Below are positions 36,871 through 49,359 of a DNA stretch of 64,000 bases, in pieces. A model generated the notes under the pieces. The model had not been told where the DNA came from. It saw only the letters and a list, made by a program, of their open reading frames with translations, and did not search any database. The number at the start of each line of letters is the position of its first letter. The stretch's first letter is position 1. This DNA is from Agapanthus africanus. Its lineage: Eukaryota > Streptophyta > Magnoliopsida > Asparagales > Amaryllidaceae. The DNA is taken from assembly GCA_030015575.1 (NCBI GenBank), contig JASDDO010000006.1:376672137-376736136 (forward strand). Reading direction: 5' to 3'. The position numbers were made by a program, and so were the translations under genes.

Positions 36871-39800
36871 TTAAAATATAAAGCAACGCATACCTTCAAA
36901 GAGATGAGGGAACTTCTTTCGCATCTCGCCCTCGGCCTCCCAAGTGATCTCTTCACCATTCGGGCTGCGCCAAAGCACCTTCACTGATGGCAAGACCTTT
37001 GATCTGAGTTTCTTCACCTGCCGGTCCAATATCACGACTGGATGCTCGGTGAACGTAAGATCGCGCTCGAGCTGAACGGTCTGATGCTGAATCATGTGCG
37101 AAGGGTCATGTAGGTATCTGCGAAGCATCGATACGTGGAATACGGGGTGAACATCTGGGAAGTCGGGTGGAAGAGCCAAACGATAAGCTACTGCGCCCAC
37201 ACGCTCGAGGATCTCGAAGGGACCTATGAATCTGGGGCTAAGCTTCCCCTTCCGTCCAAACCTCATCACTCCCTTCATCGGAGAGACCCTCAGAAACACG
37301 TGATCTCCAACTGTGAACTCTAATCTGCGGCGGCGCCTGTCAGCATATGATCTCTGCCTGCTCTGAGCTGTCCTCATCCTGTCTCGAATCAGCTGTATCT
37401 TCTCAGTCGTCTCCTGTACGATCTGTGGCCCCAAAATACTGCCCTCACTGAGCTTTGTCCAACAGACGGCGATCTACATCTCCTCCCATACAAAGCCTCG
37501 AAAGGTGCCATCTGAATAGTATCTTGGAAGCTATTATTGTAGGAGAACTCTATTAAGGGTAAATGATGATCCCAGCTACCACCAAAATCTAAAACGCACG
37601 CTCGGAACATGTCCTCGAGAGTCTGAATGGTCCGCTCTGACTGTCCGTCGGTCTGCGGATGAAATGCTGTGCTGAAACTCAAGCGCGTGCCCAAAGCCTC
37701 CTGAAGCCTCTGCCATAGTCGGCTGGTAAACTGGGTGCCTCTGTCGGACACAATACACGTCGGGACTCCATGCAGTCGTACAATCTCGTCGATGTAAATC
37801 TAGGCATACTGAGCAAATCCGAAAGTCGTCTTCACTGGCAGGAAGTGAGCCGCTTTCGTCAGACGATCCACGATCACCCAAATGGAGTCATACCCTCGCC
37901 TAGTCATGGGTAGACCCACAATGAAATCCATCGAAATCTGTTCCCATTTCCACTCCGGAATGGGTAACGGCTGTAGCTCTCCTGCCGGCCTCTGGTGCTC
38001 GGCCTTGACTTGCTGACAAGTCAGGCATCTAGACACGAAATCTGCAATGTCCCTCTTCATTCTGTCCCACCAGTAAACATCTCTCATATCATGGTACATC
38101 TTGGTGGAACCCGGATGAACGTTGTATGTCGATATATGCGCCTCCTCAAGAATCTCACGACGCAGTCCCTCAGCATCTGGTACGCACAGTCTAGTCCCAA
38201 ATCGCAGTGTCCCCTGATCATCGATCACGAACTCAGAAAATCTGCCCTGTCCAATCTGTGCCATGATCTCTGAACATCAGTCATCGCTGTGTTGTGCCTC
38301 ATGTATATGGTCAAGTAACTGTGGGCGTGCACGAACCTGCGCAAGCTGTCCCCTGATCGGCATGAACTCGAACTGCACTTGGCTGTCGCATAATATCTGC
38401 TAATCTGCCGACGACTGCCTCTGCACTGCGCTCAAACATGATAGACTACCCTCGGGCCTCCTGCTCAAAGCATCTGCCACTACATTAGCCTTGCCCGGGT
38501 GATACAAGATCTCGCAGTCGTAGTCCTTTACCAGTTCCATCCAACGGCGCTGTCGGAGATTCAGGTCCCGCTGCTGAAATATATACTTTAAGCTCTTGTG
38601 ATCAGTGAATATCTGGCACGACTCGCCGTATAGGTAATGTCGCCAGATCTTAAGTGCAAAGACCACTGCGGCCATCTCCAAATCATGAGTAGGGTAGTTC
38701 TGTTCATGTCTCATCAGCTGCCGTGAAGCATACGCGATCACCCCGCCATGCTGCATCAATACGCACCCTAGCCCTACTCATGAAGCGTCACAAAAGACTG
38801 CAAATCCACCTGATCCTGAAGGCAACGATAATACTGGCGCCATAGTCAAATAAGTCCGTAGCTGCTGAAAACTGTGCTCGTAATCCTCTGTCCAATCGAA
38901 GGGAACTCCCTTCCGGGTCAATCCAGTCAAGGGTACAGCAATACGGGAGAAATCCTGTACAAATCGCCGGTAGTAGCCGGCCAGTCCTAGAAAGCTGCGT
39001 ATCTCAGTAACGGATGTAGGTCTGGGCCAACTCTGAACGGCTTCAATCTTCCTCGGGTCAACACATATACCATCCCGTGTAATCACGTGACCCAAGAATT
39101 CTACGCTGTCGAGCCAGAATGTGCACTTGGAGAATTTTGCATAAAGCTGGTGCTCCCTCAAGGTCTGCAGTGCGATCCGCAGGTGCTGCTCGTGCTCCTC
39201 TCTACTCCGGGAATACACCAATATGTCGTCAATGAACACGATAATGAACAAGTCGAGGTACGACCTGAATATACGGTTCATCAAGTCCATAAACGCTGCT
39301 GTGGCGTTGGTGAGTCCGAACGACATCACCAAAAACTCATAGTGGCCGTAGCGCGTGCGGAAAACTGTCCTCGGTATGTCCTCCTGTCGAACTCACAGCT
39401 GGTGATAGCCTGATCGTAAATCGATCCTCGAAAAATATCCTGCCCCCTGAAGCTGGTCGAACAAGTCGTCGATGCGTGGCAACGGATATCTGTTCCACAC
39501 GGTCACCCTGTTCAGCTGCCGGTAGTCGATACACAAACGTAACCTTCCGTCCTTCTTCTTGACAAACAGGACCGGAGCACCCCAAGGAGAAACACTGGGT
39601 CGAATAAGTCGCTTGTCCAGCAAATCTTGCAACTGACTCTTCAACTCACTAAGCTTCGCTGGGGCCATCCGGTATGGCGGTATAGAAATAGGCCCCATGC
39701 CGAGAATCAAATCAATACAAAAAGCAATGTCGCGCTCAGGTGGTAGCCCAGGAAGCTCGTCAGGGAACACATCAGGAAACTCACATACGATCGGAACCTG

Positions 39801-40320
39801 GTCCAATGGAACATCTGTAGCTCTAGTGCCGCAAATATAGGCTAGAAATCCCTGACATCCCTTCCTCAACAGCTGTCCAGCGCGAAGAGAAGAAATCAAA
39901 AGGTGAGGGGTGGCACCACGGTCCCCCTGCACGACAAAAGCCGACTCGCCGGGAAAACAAAATCTCACTGTCTTCTCGCGGCAGTCCACAGACGCATAGC
40001 ACGTGGCTAACCAATCCATGCCCAAAAGAACGTCGAAGTCCAACATCTCAAGAAGGATCAAATCGACAAGCAGATCTCTATCGCCAATACGGACGACGCA
40101 GGACCGGAACACGTGCCTAGCAACAAACGACTCACCCACAGGAGTGGTCACAACAAGCGGCTAATCAAGCAGACCGGACTCTCTACCCAAACTCGGCACG
40201 AAGTGTATGGATACGTACGAGTGCGTGGATCCGGGATCGAACAACACGTGTGCATCAACAGAACATACTGATAAGGTACCTGAGACCACCGCATTGGACT
40301 TCTGCGCATCCTGATGCGTC
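36871..40320 (-). pseudogene. Gypsy pol of the near-full copy (PR-RT-RH-IN-chromodomain), broken
   Basis: Read on the minus strand: protease and RT start (39393-40320), RT with FIDDILVYS (38778-39332), RNase H with [20 protein letters not shown] and VVADALSR (38400-38759), integrase zinc finger and first catalytic Asp (MDFIVGLP, 37800-38264), the second Asp in SDRGTQF and the Glu in [10 protein letters not shown] (37389-37751), then GPY/F and a C-terminal chromodomain (36871-37434, EHPVVILDRQVKKLR and a WEAEGEMRKKFPHLFE end). In-frame stops lie at 40161-40163, 39393-39395, 38778-38780, 38400-38402 and 37800-37802, and a frameshift lies near 37450-37480. The chromodomain and gag type point to the Tekay/Del chromovirus lineage, whose chromodomain is thought to direct integration to heterochromatin. 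Confidence 0.88.
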
Positions 40321-41629
40321 AACGCGAAACTCATGCTTGTCCTCCACCTGCAACTGGCGGTCCCCTACTAGCAACTGGCTACACTCTGCCGGTGGCTGGC
40401 TGTCCTCTGCCTCGACCGCCTCGCCCTCTAGGAACAAACCCCCCGCGACCACGGCCTCCCTGTGCATGGGTCTGACGCGGAGCAACTGTGGGTACAACAG
40501 GTAATGCCCTTTGCGGTGGAGAAGGTGGAAGTGTGACATGCGGTACGGCTGGGTCCTTCCTGCGTGTCTCTGTACAATCTCTGACGCGGTGACGAAGACT
40601 ACCACATCTAAAACATCCACGAGACGACTGCTAACCCTCCTGGGGGTATGAGCTAAACATCTGACCTCGCCTCGAGTCTCTGCCACCTGTACGGCGTCTA
40701 TCACGGCGTCTGAATGGATGTCTCTGAGTTGCTGTATCAGTACGAACCCTCTTCGGCCCTGCAACTACCGAAGTCTCGGCAAGACGCTCCTCAACCAATA
40801 GGGCTGCGTCTACCGCTGCGGCATAGGTCTCATAATGCTGGGAGCTGATCGCAAGGAATAGTGGGGTAAGCAAGCCTCGGACAAATCTCTTGACTCGCAT
40901 CTCCTCAGTCGCCACTAGGTACGGAGCATAAATAGATAGCTCTGTGAACAACATATCGTACTCTGCCACTGTCATCTCTGGCGTCTGGCGCAAGGACTCA
41001 AATCTGCGTGCTCGGGTATCCCTAACACTCTGGGGAAGAAAGCGGGCAAGGAACACCGTCACGAACTCCGTCCAGGTCATAGGAGGAAGACCTGCTGCTC
41101 TGCCCTTCTCAACTGATTCGCTCCATTTCTGCTCAAGACCTTCCAGGCGAAAACTCGCGAACTCGACCCATCTCGCATCTGCGCATCTAAGGGAACGGCA
41201 TATCCGGGCCATCCTATCAATAAAAGACTGCGGATCCTCGGCTGCATCTGTGCCTGTGAATACCGGTGGCTTCAGCCTCATGAACTCTGATAGCGATACT
41301 ATAATCACCTTCGTGGCTGCAGGGACAACTGGCTGTACGGTCGGTACCATCGCGGTCCCTGTGACTGGTGGAGCTACCTCTGGTCGCTGCGCTCGAAGCG
41401 TCTCAACTAGCGATCCTATCATCTGGCGCATCTCCTGCATGCTGGATCCCACCGTCTGGCGCATCTCCTGCATACCGGCCCCTAGCATGGCGATCTGATC
41501 TGTCATAGGAGGAACAGTCTGCTTGGGTACAACGGGTGCACTGCCCGTATCAGTCCTCGTCTCGGACGAGTCAACACGAATCTCGGCCCTCGCGGCCGCT
41601 CTCTGCGCCCTAGTAGTCTTTGGTGGCAT
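40255..41629 (-). pseudogene. Gypsy gag of the near-full copy, nonsense-broken
   Basis: Gag starts at ATG 41629 (MPPKTTRAQRAAAR), about 220 bp from the PBS, and runs open for about 330 codons through the capsid region (VFTGTDAAEDPQSFIDRMA) to a TAG at 40631-40633. In the other copy the same codon is CAG. Beyond the stop a CCHC knuckle-like region (its second Cys position reads as in CFRCGSLRHRVRDC) and the Gly/Arg-rich tail are still visible, and near 40330 a base is missing relative to the other copy. The product would be a truncated capsid lacking its nucleic-acid-binding end. Confidence 0.85.
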
Positions 41630-41848
41630 AGTGGCTGAAAAGGAAAGTAGGATTCGATAAGGATACAAAAATCGAATCGCAAGAATGTATGCAATAATGA
41701 AGGAATTTCAACCAATAAGTCCTAAGGTCGCATAGGCGGAGTACCGTGTCTTGAGTATGCCGCGGAACATACGCACGCTACGCCACTCAGCTGCAGCTAC
41801 CTACTCCATCATACAAGGGTCATCCTACACTCCGAAGGTAAAACCTAC
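41630..41848 (-). other. Gypsy 5' leader between PBS and gag
   Basis: A short non-coding leader of about 220 bp; no further structure recognised. Confidence 0.6.
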
Positions 41849-41860
41849 GCTCTGATACCA
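41849..41860 (-). promoter_or_regulatory. Primer-binding site of the gypsy element
   Basis: Minus-strand TGGTATCAGAGC matches the initiator tRNA-Met complement. A few bases separate it from the LTR end, as usual in Tekay-type elements. Confidence 0.88.
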
Positions 41861-43619
41861 ACTTTTTCATGACCCGATAGTTTGGCCCGTGACCGGCACT
41901 TAACCACGTAACGTCTACAGGCGTAACGCGACTAAGTAAGCCGAAACCCAGAAATCAAAACCATTAAATATAGAGTGTTTAAGACATTTTTTTTGTAAAA
42001 ATAGTTGTAAATGTTTAGAAAACTTTAATTAATTTAGTAGAAATCCTTTTAAGTTCAAGTGTTATTTAATAGTTTGGCAACATTTCTTTTATAAAAATTT
42101 GTCCCGAAAAGCGGGTAAAAAACAAGATGTAAGTAAAATGACATGTGGAATAAATAGAGCATCACAATGATAATGTACGACTGAGTAAAAATGAAATGAA
42201 GACAGCAAGAAATATAGAACTGTAAAAATAAGTCGGCTCACAACAAGCTCGACACCAGGATACAAAATAACATACATCGTCCTCACAACTGTTTCTAAGT
42301 CAATACATAAAGGTAGATGGAGAGTACTAGATACATCAATATACAACTTAAAGGTAAACAGATACCGTACAAAACAGCAAAAGGGCTAACACGCCTCAGT
42401 AATGGTATCTGTGTCAAAAGATGCGGAAACAGCCAGCCGCGACTACTCCAAAGGGCAACCTGCAAGCACTGTGGCACAACGGGGGTGAGTTGCCAACTCG
42501 TGAGTAGTAGATAACATATAAAGGTAATCGCGAGTATGCACGTGCTGCGATACTCTAATCTATGCCAACAATAAACATCTATATGATGAGCTGGATGCTC
42601 AATATCATGCAACAAGTGCAATCTAATAACATCTACATGTGCTGAGCAAGATATGTGATAATAAGGTATGGCAATGCAATCTAACAACCCTATATATGAT
42701 GAGCAGGGTACGCAATGATATGCAAGCATGTGTACTATATCAGGTACAATAGATACAGGATGAGATGTCAAATACTAAATGCTGAGCATGGGAATAATAA
42801 TATCTACACGGAATATCACGTGGAAAAATAGTCGGTGTCCAACAATACACCCAAATCCCAGTAAAAACTCAGGCGCCATCATCCACATCAGCCCTCAAAT
42901 CCTGTGAATCTCATAAAATCAGGAGTGCCCATCATCGGCACCCAAATATCAAGAAAACTCGTGTCCAGCATCGACACGCAAATCCTCCAATATGGGGCGT
43001 TCGTCCATCGGATCTGCCCACGGGCTCCGTCTGCGGAATCGGCCCTCAGCCCCGGCAGTACGCGTTGTCCCGTATCCATCTATCGACTCTGGTCAGTATC
43101 CTCCGGATAACCGCCAGGTCCAACCAATCACTGGTAGGTAGTAGTCCCTCCGCCGGGCTCACCGTCTAACAATACGAGTCTTCTCTCCCCGGGGTACCGT
43201 ACCGGGTCCACCATGTACCCGCAATCGGTGCCTACCTCTCCTCAAATCGGGTATACTCACACAAGCGCTCTGGAACCAAGAAAACTCATGGTGGACGCAC
43301 GAAAATATCATATCAAGGGAAACCGGGTTTTTAAACAGTGCGTATTTTCTTAAAATAGTACTCCGGTTCCCAAATCCAGAAATCACATAAATCAAATCCA
43401 ATGCGTAAATCCATGCAATGTGTCGTATGACACTAAGGGGTTAAAGAAAGGGAGAGCCGCTCTTTTAAAAGATCCCGTTTTGAAAATACCGCTTGCGGTT
43501 CCTTAGTTTCAAATCAAGTCAACATCATCCATGTATGTAACATATGAATATGGGTATAGGTATGGATGCGCGAAAGGATAAGTACGCAAAGTGAATATAG
43601 CATTGTACATGTGCACTAA

Positions 43620-44050
43620 TGTAGACACATGATGTATATGCGCCCAAGTACGAATATATGTGATGTATGTGGCACAAGTATGGATATGTGATGTATATGT
43701 GCCCAATTATGAATATATATGATGTATATAGAACAAGTATGGATATGTGATGTATATGTGCCCAAGTATGAATATATGTGATGTATGTGGCACAAGTATG
43801 GATATATGATGTATATGTGCCCAAGTATGAACATATGTGACGTATGTGGCACAAGTATGGATATGTGATGTATGTGTGCCCAAGTACGAATATATGTGAT
43901 GTATGTGGCACAGGTATGGATATGTGATGTATATGTGCCCAAGTATGAATATATGTGATGTATATGTGTCCAAGTATGGATATGTGATGTATGTGGCACA
44001 AGTATGGATATGTGATGTATATGTGCCCAAGTATGAATATATGTAATGTA
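43620..44050. repeat. 59-bp minisatellite in the gypsy LTR
   Basis: About seven units, each made of two similar halves that share GATGTATRTG (one with TGCCCAAGTATGAATAT, the other with TGGCACAAGTATGGATAT). The array is open in several minus-strand frames, giving repetitive Ile/His/Tyr peptides that are not credible proteins. Confidence 0.88.
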
Positions 44051-44249
44051 TGCGGCAAATCATGACAACGTCAAATAAGCAGAATCAATATGATATGCGG
44101 TTTATAGCAATCCTATAATGTGAGTGTCATGGCAATCACTAACGGTGTAAGTGTAGCATATAAATCGTGCTCGTGTAATTTGGACCGTTAGTGACAGTGC
44201 AGTGTTCTATACTACCAGTATATCTATATGGACACTCATGACCATAGTC

Positions 44250-44400
44250 ACATAATTCGTGAATTATTCGCCGAATTCGCGAATTATTCGCGAATTTTTG
44301 ATCAGACGAATTATTATCCGAATTAATCGCCATTGCCGAACTGGCCGAATAATTCGCGAATTATTCCCGAATTATGTGAAAAAACAGCGAATAATTCAGA
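44250..44400. repeat. AATTCG-rich degenerate repeat in the gypsy LTR
   Basis: Repeated GAATTATTCG and TTCGCGAATT words, many of them palindromic. No regular period is clear. Confidence 0.65.
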
Positions 44401-45534
44401 AAACAGTAAATAATTCACAAAATCAAAACCTAGCGTCTCATATATTAATTTATTGCTCGAAATCCTTCCCGAACATTTCCCAAACACGTACCGAATCTTT
44501 CCCGAATACCTGCCGATTTTTTCCGAATAGTTTTCCGAATCCGAATTTTCGACCTCGCCGAATTATACCTGAACGATGAATTTGTGACTATGCTCATGAC
44601 TACAAATCCTATTACGCTCTGACGCTTAACACCTTACGGGCGATTTTCCCGTAGATGTTAAATCTACTCACTTGGTCGCGTGCTACACGTAGCCGACCAC
44701 TTGCTTTCCCTTCTTGGCGGCGTTCGACGTACCTGCTTGCGAACCTGGAAATTCACAGAATATCACACATAAGCTCAAATATACAAAAACGCGATATTAA
44801 GGTCAAACTAGTGACCCGCGTCGCGAACCAAGCGCGCGTGTGCGTGATACGCTAAAACATGTGAGTACGCGCCTGAATCTACCCCGACGCGTCACGATAC
44901 GCAGAAACCCCAAACCCACACGCGTATCACGCGTGTCGCGAAGGTTAAAAAAAATACGATAAATAGGGTATTTTGCTCCAGATTTTTCTACAGCAACAGT
45001 TAAATAAAATTGCACATGCCATGAGTCTAAGGGTAGCAGCAGACACCTATTGAGCCAAACCCAAACCCAAGTCTCCCACTTCTGGCCGCAAATTGCGGCC
45101 AGAACCAATATTTCGGCGGCCTGAACATAGCATATGGGGGTCGTGTTCTACACATGGGATCAACACCTCACAACTATACTGCAGTTATCTCAAATTTATT
45201 CTACACTCACTGGGTCGATAGCAGATTACAGGAAGCTAGAAATTGCATAAAAACGACGAGTTTTGCACCAAACAGATATCTGGTGGTATTTTAGTGAAAT
45301 TGGGGGCTAAGCTAGGTTAACACAGCCCTAACAACACTCAAACAACTCAGTTTAACCACAACACACTTCACTTGATCAAAGTTCCCACTAATCACCACAT
45401 AAAGCACTAAAAACACATAACTATCGCTAATCGAAGCTAACTACACAATTAAGCGAAAGTAGGAATAAGTTTAGAGATTATACCCTCAAGGAATCTCACA
45501 AGCAAGTAGAAGGAGAAGAAGAAGAGGGAATGGA

Positions 45535-45672
45535 GCTGCTGGGGTGCTGTTGCTGCTGCCTGTAGCTGCTGCTGCTGTTGCCTGAGCTGCTGTTGCTGAA
45601 GCTGGAGTTGCTGCTGCTGAGTTTGCTGCTGCTGCTGCTGCTGCTGTGTCTTCTGCTGCTGCTGCTGGGTTT
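45535..45672. repeat. CTG/CAG trinucleotide-rich tract in the full LTR
   Basis: It matches 36203-36358 with differing repeat counts. It reads as poly-Gln, poly-Ala or poly-Ser on the minus strand depending on frame. Confidence 0.85.
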
Positions 45673-46151
45673 GCTGTGAGGGGGTGTGTGTGTGAGTGTA
45701 TGAGTGAGAGGTTGAGAGAAAAAACACAAGAATGAGAGGAAAAGAAAAGATAACCCCCAATGTCAACCCATCCACTCTCTCTCTTCATTTAATGAGGCAT
45801 GGCAAAGGCCATCATGCCCCATAATGCACACATACACACTCTCTCTCTCTCTCACCAAGTCAACACCCCAAATAAAATTTCAAATTAAAACAACACAACA
45901 AATAACTAAGCAACTTAATTAAAACCCAGAAGACTTAATCCCCATTATTAAACCCACCATGGTTACTAAACATGGTTTAACCCAAATTCTAACCCTATTT
46001 TACATGCACAAGTTTGTGCAAGCTTCGGAAAATTCTAGAAAAATATTTATTAAATTTGAAAAATTATTTGAAAACCAATTTGGTAAACTTTTTTATTAAA
46101 ATTCTCATATTAAAATATAGTTAGTTACTAAACACATCCTCAGGTGTTACA

Positions 46152-46570
46152 TTCGCTATCTAATAACATTCGTTCAGAATCAATGTATTCTGGTAATACA
46201 GGGTGATAACTGCCAACTGACTTGGCTGCAACACTTGCATCTTTTCCAACTCTTGAAACTTATCACCCGTTCTCAGTTCTCTACCTTTCCGTAGCCCATG
46301 TAACAAATTACATTTGCGGGATCCTGATCCGGTATCTCATACCCAGGACGTAAAGGATACTGAGAAACAGTTCTCGGTAATGAACACACCCAAAGAAGAT
46401 GCATCAGCATGAACTTTCTTCGTTTGGGCGTCACGGGAATTCTGGTAATCCCCTATTTCCTGCTCTATCTTATAATAATTATAAGTTTGAGCGACCAACG
46501 TTCCCCAGCTCAGTATAATAAGCGGGTTCGGTCAATACATCCGTATTATTTTCTTGATTAAGGCGTGACA
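46152..46570 (-). pseudogene. Protease-region relic of D
   Basis: On the minus strand this matches the protease region of B (14160-14570) and C (24900-25280), including the stretch corresponding to the copia aspartic protease near 46300-46360. Stops disrupt it. It resumes D after the gypsy array, and about 600 bp between this point and 33261 are missing relative to C. Confidence 0.72.
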
Positions 46571-47020
46571 TGGTCGCTACCTGGAGAGAGAGAGAAGAAA
46601 ACACTCAGCGTGCACTTTTACAAGATTAGATTGGTTATCAATTTATCTAATCAAGATGGCTCCCACTGTTTTAGTCAAATCTTCCTTTAAACCCTAAAAG
46701 GAAAGACTAGCCGGAATTAATTACACTCTACAATTTCGCCAATCTTTCAGCCAGGCCAGTGCCGGTACTTTGAGGGAGGTTCCCCGTGCTTTCGCACGGA
46801 CCTAATTAAAATAAATCTCGTTTTCCCAGGGGAGTAACCCCGTTAACACTTTTGTAGACACCTACTTGATCGGCTAATTGTAATGTGTAAAATTCTCTCA
46901 GGAGTAACTCTTACTCGCAGTGGGTATCGGGATCCAACTATCTCATAGTAGGTATGTAATCTTATTGCAAATTTCAACACTTGAAATTCCCGATAATATT
47001 TTACCCCTAACCTCCTATGA

Positions 47021-47217
47021 CCTTGACAAAGGCCAACAAACCATAGGATGCTAGTCAAGTTCAACCCGTCATTTCCTGATTGAATTAAACCCACCCACAC
47101 GACCCTTGACAAAGGCCAACAAAGTCGCACGACTATCCTAACTCAATCACATCATATGCTTATACAGATAAGCATTAATCAGCTACCGCACACTACGCCT
47201 TGACAAAGGCCAACAAA
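47021..47217. repeat. Three identical CCTTGACAAAGGCCAACAAA copies in D
   Basis: At 47021-47040, 47104-47123 and 47198-47217, with no differences between copies. B and C have other middle bases at the same three places. Confidence 0.9.
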
Positions 47218-49359
47218 CGCAGCACGAATACTAAATACTACTTATCTGAAATGACGGAGGGCTACGACAGGTTTTTAAGAAAACTTTTTGCGTAATGAAC
47301 TTGATATCGTTGTAGAACGAGTGATTTTGAATGGAATGTTTTTAAGGCCTTTTATAGTTTTGCTAAAGAGGTCACTCCCGGTGAAGGGATCGTCGGCTCT
47401 TTCCTTATCGAATAAGGTGCAGGATATTTCACAAATATCACTATGCAAAACAAAAACTATAGAAACAATCAAAAGACAAACCGAGTTTGTAGCATCTGTT
47501 AGTTTTTCTAAAGAGGTCACTCCCGGTAAAGGGATCTCGGCTCTTTCCTTATCGAATAAGGTGCTGGATGTTCTACAAGGAACACCGCTATGCAAAGCAA
47601 GAACTAAAGCTACCAGTTTTTAAACAAGTTTCTACAACATCTTTAGGTTTCTTTTAGTTCATTAATCTTATTAATGAAGTCTCATTTTATTATGCTTCAC
47701 AAGCATCACATTTGAAACGAAATCTGCAATATAACATATATCTCATATATATAATATAAACATTCGTCTCAGGCAGTAATATGATCTCATCACAGAACAT
47801 TGCAGCAGAAGAACATATATGAAATATTGGATATACTAGGAGGTCCGTGTTTCAATACGAGCCTGTATAAAACGCGGATGAATAGCCAAAACCACATCTC
47901 TAGACCCCTACGAGAGTGGCAAGCAACACTGCCAATTCTAGGGTTAGGAGACCCGGTCTCGACTCTTCGAGATGGTCTCCCACTGGACCCTAGAACCGGG
48001 TTACTTGTGCTCCCTGCCTTGGGTCTACCTAATGCGGAAAAGTAAATAATATACAATGGTGACATCATCCTCATCCCGGAAGTGTCCCAATAAAAGAATA
48101 TTACATACAATGAATTTTACATGAATGAAAAAGTAAAACTTTCATTTCACATAAAACCCCCGGATATTCAAAAACACGACAATTCAATATAACATATCAC
48201 AGCAACACATAATATCTCATATCATCAACGTAAATAAATATGCGTATCCCAATTGCCGTTGATGTATAGCAACGAAACCGGCGATACACCACATATTACA
48301 CTTACGGTCACAAAAAAGAAAGTGTAAAACTACAACAGTTGGAATCCGCAACCTCCTTAGACATCGCATGCCTAACCAAATGAATTTCTTAGACATCGCA
48401 TGCCTAACAATTATAAACCCCGCATTTTAGTCTCGATCTCGAAAACACTTTTCAATATTTAGTCGGGCAATTCAACAAGATTCCCGATATCCTGATCGAA
48501 TGCTCGTCGAAAACTTTAGTAGACGGCCGCACCCCCAGATGCCGTCGACGAAGTGCAGTAAGGCGGAACACCGCTGCCGCGAGCACCCGAACGGATGCTT
48601 TTGGCGACGGGGTTCTCCTACAATCACTTGGTCGAGGTTATGGGGCAAGGCTGTCTATTAAGTTTACCCGGCGAGTATCCGCGTACGCTACGTGATTGCG
48701 ACGGACTTTTGATCGCATCAAAATCCTGTGGCAACCGATCATCTGAGACTGAACTGCTAGATTTATAACATTCAAATTAGTTATCTCATAACTACTTGTG
48801 GATTCCAAATATTGTATCACAATCCAGATAAATAGACAATGTTAAACTTTCCGATCGAATAAACAAACACCCAAAATTTCCCAAATGGCTCAACACTTGA
48901 GCGGAGTTCAAAAAGTTTCTATCACATGCCACAGTACCAATGGTCCAGCCATAGAAGGGTCAAACCAACGCCTCACATGTAGCAACGCCGTACTGCCCCA
49001 AACCCTAAGGTTTAGAGGCAGTTCAGATGGTCACATAATCGAGTTAAGCTTTGTGTTCTTCTAGAGGGTCCACCGCGTTACTTGCACGACTTAGAACGTT
49101 CTTAAACTTCGGAAAAATCCAACGCTTGGAAATTTTCTGGCAGAAGAAAAAGTGAGTTATTGATATCCGTTTGAACTTTTTAACACGTTCTAAAATTACC
49201 CGGAAAAACTTAAACGAAGTTAAACTTTCCGATCGAATCAACGAGCTCCCAATACAACCCAGAAAACTCAACACTTGAGTAGAATAAAAATTCCCAGAAC
49301 AATCAGGAAATCTGTATGGATATTACTGTGTAAAAGTAAAACCCTAATTCCACTGTAGC

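Larger units (their letters stand above)
33262..46151 (-). mobile_element. Tekay/Del-like Ty3/gypsy array (one near-full copy plus a fused fragment)
   Basis: On the minus strand: a 5' LTR of about 4.29 kb (41864-46151), PBS (41849-41860), gag, pol with chromodomain, polypurine tract, then 1.12 kb of 3' LTR (35717-36836). The LTR is joined in mid-sequence to the gag of a second copy, followed by its protease and RT (33262-35716). This looks like an LTR-body-LTR-body array collapsed by a deletion. The array inserted in D. Its left flank and any target duplication are lost. Confidence 0.85.
41864..46151 (-). repeat. Gypsy 5' LTR (about 4.29 kb)
   Basis: The start TGTAACACC (minus strand, at 46151) is exact and is shared with the 3' LTR. 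The PBS-side end at about 41864 is less certain because the terminal CA seems mutated (GGGTCATGAAAAAG). It contains a 59-bp minisatellite (43620-44050), an AATTCG-rich block (44250-44400), and a CTG-rich tract (45535-45672). Short frames inside it are not genes. Confidence 0.8.

Noticed and set aside
43525-44063. Three overlapping minus-strand open frames of 118-177 codons rich in His, Ile and Tyr
   Set aside because: They are readings of the 59-bp minisatellite in different frames inside an LTR; no domain and no conserved start.
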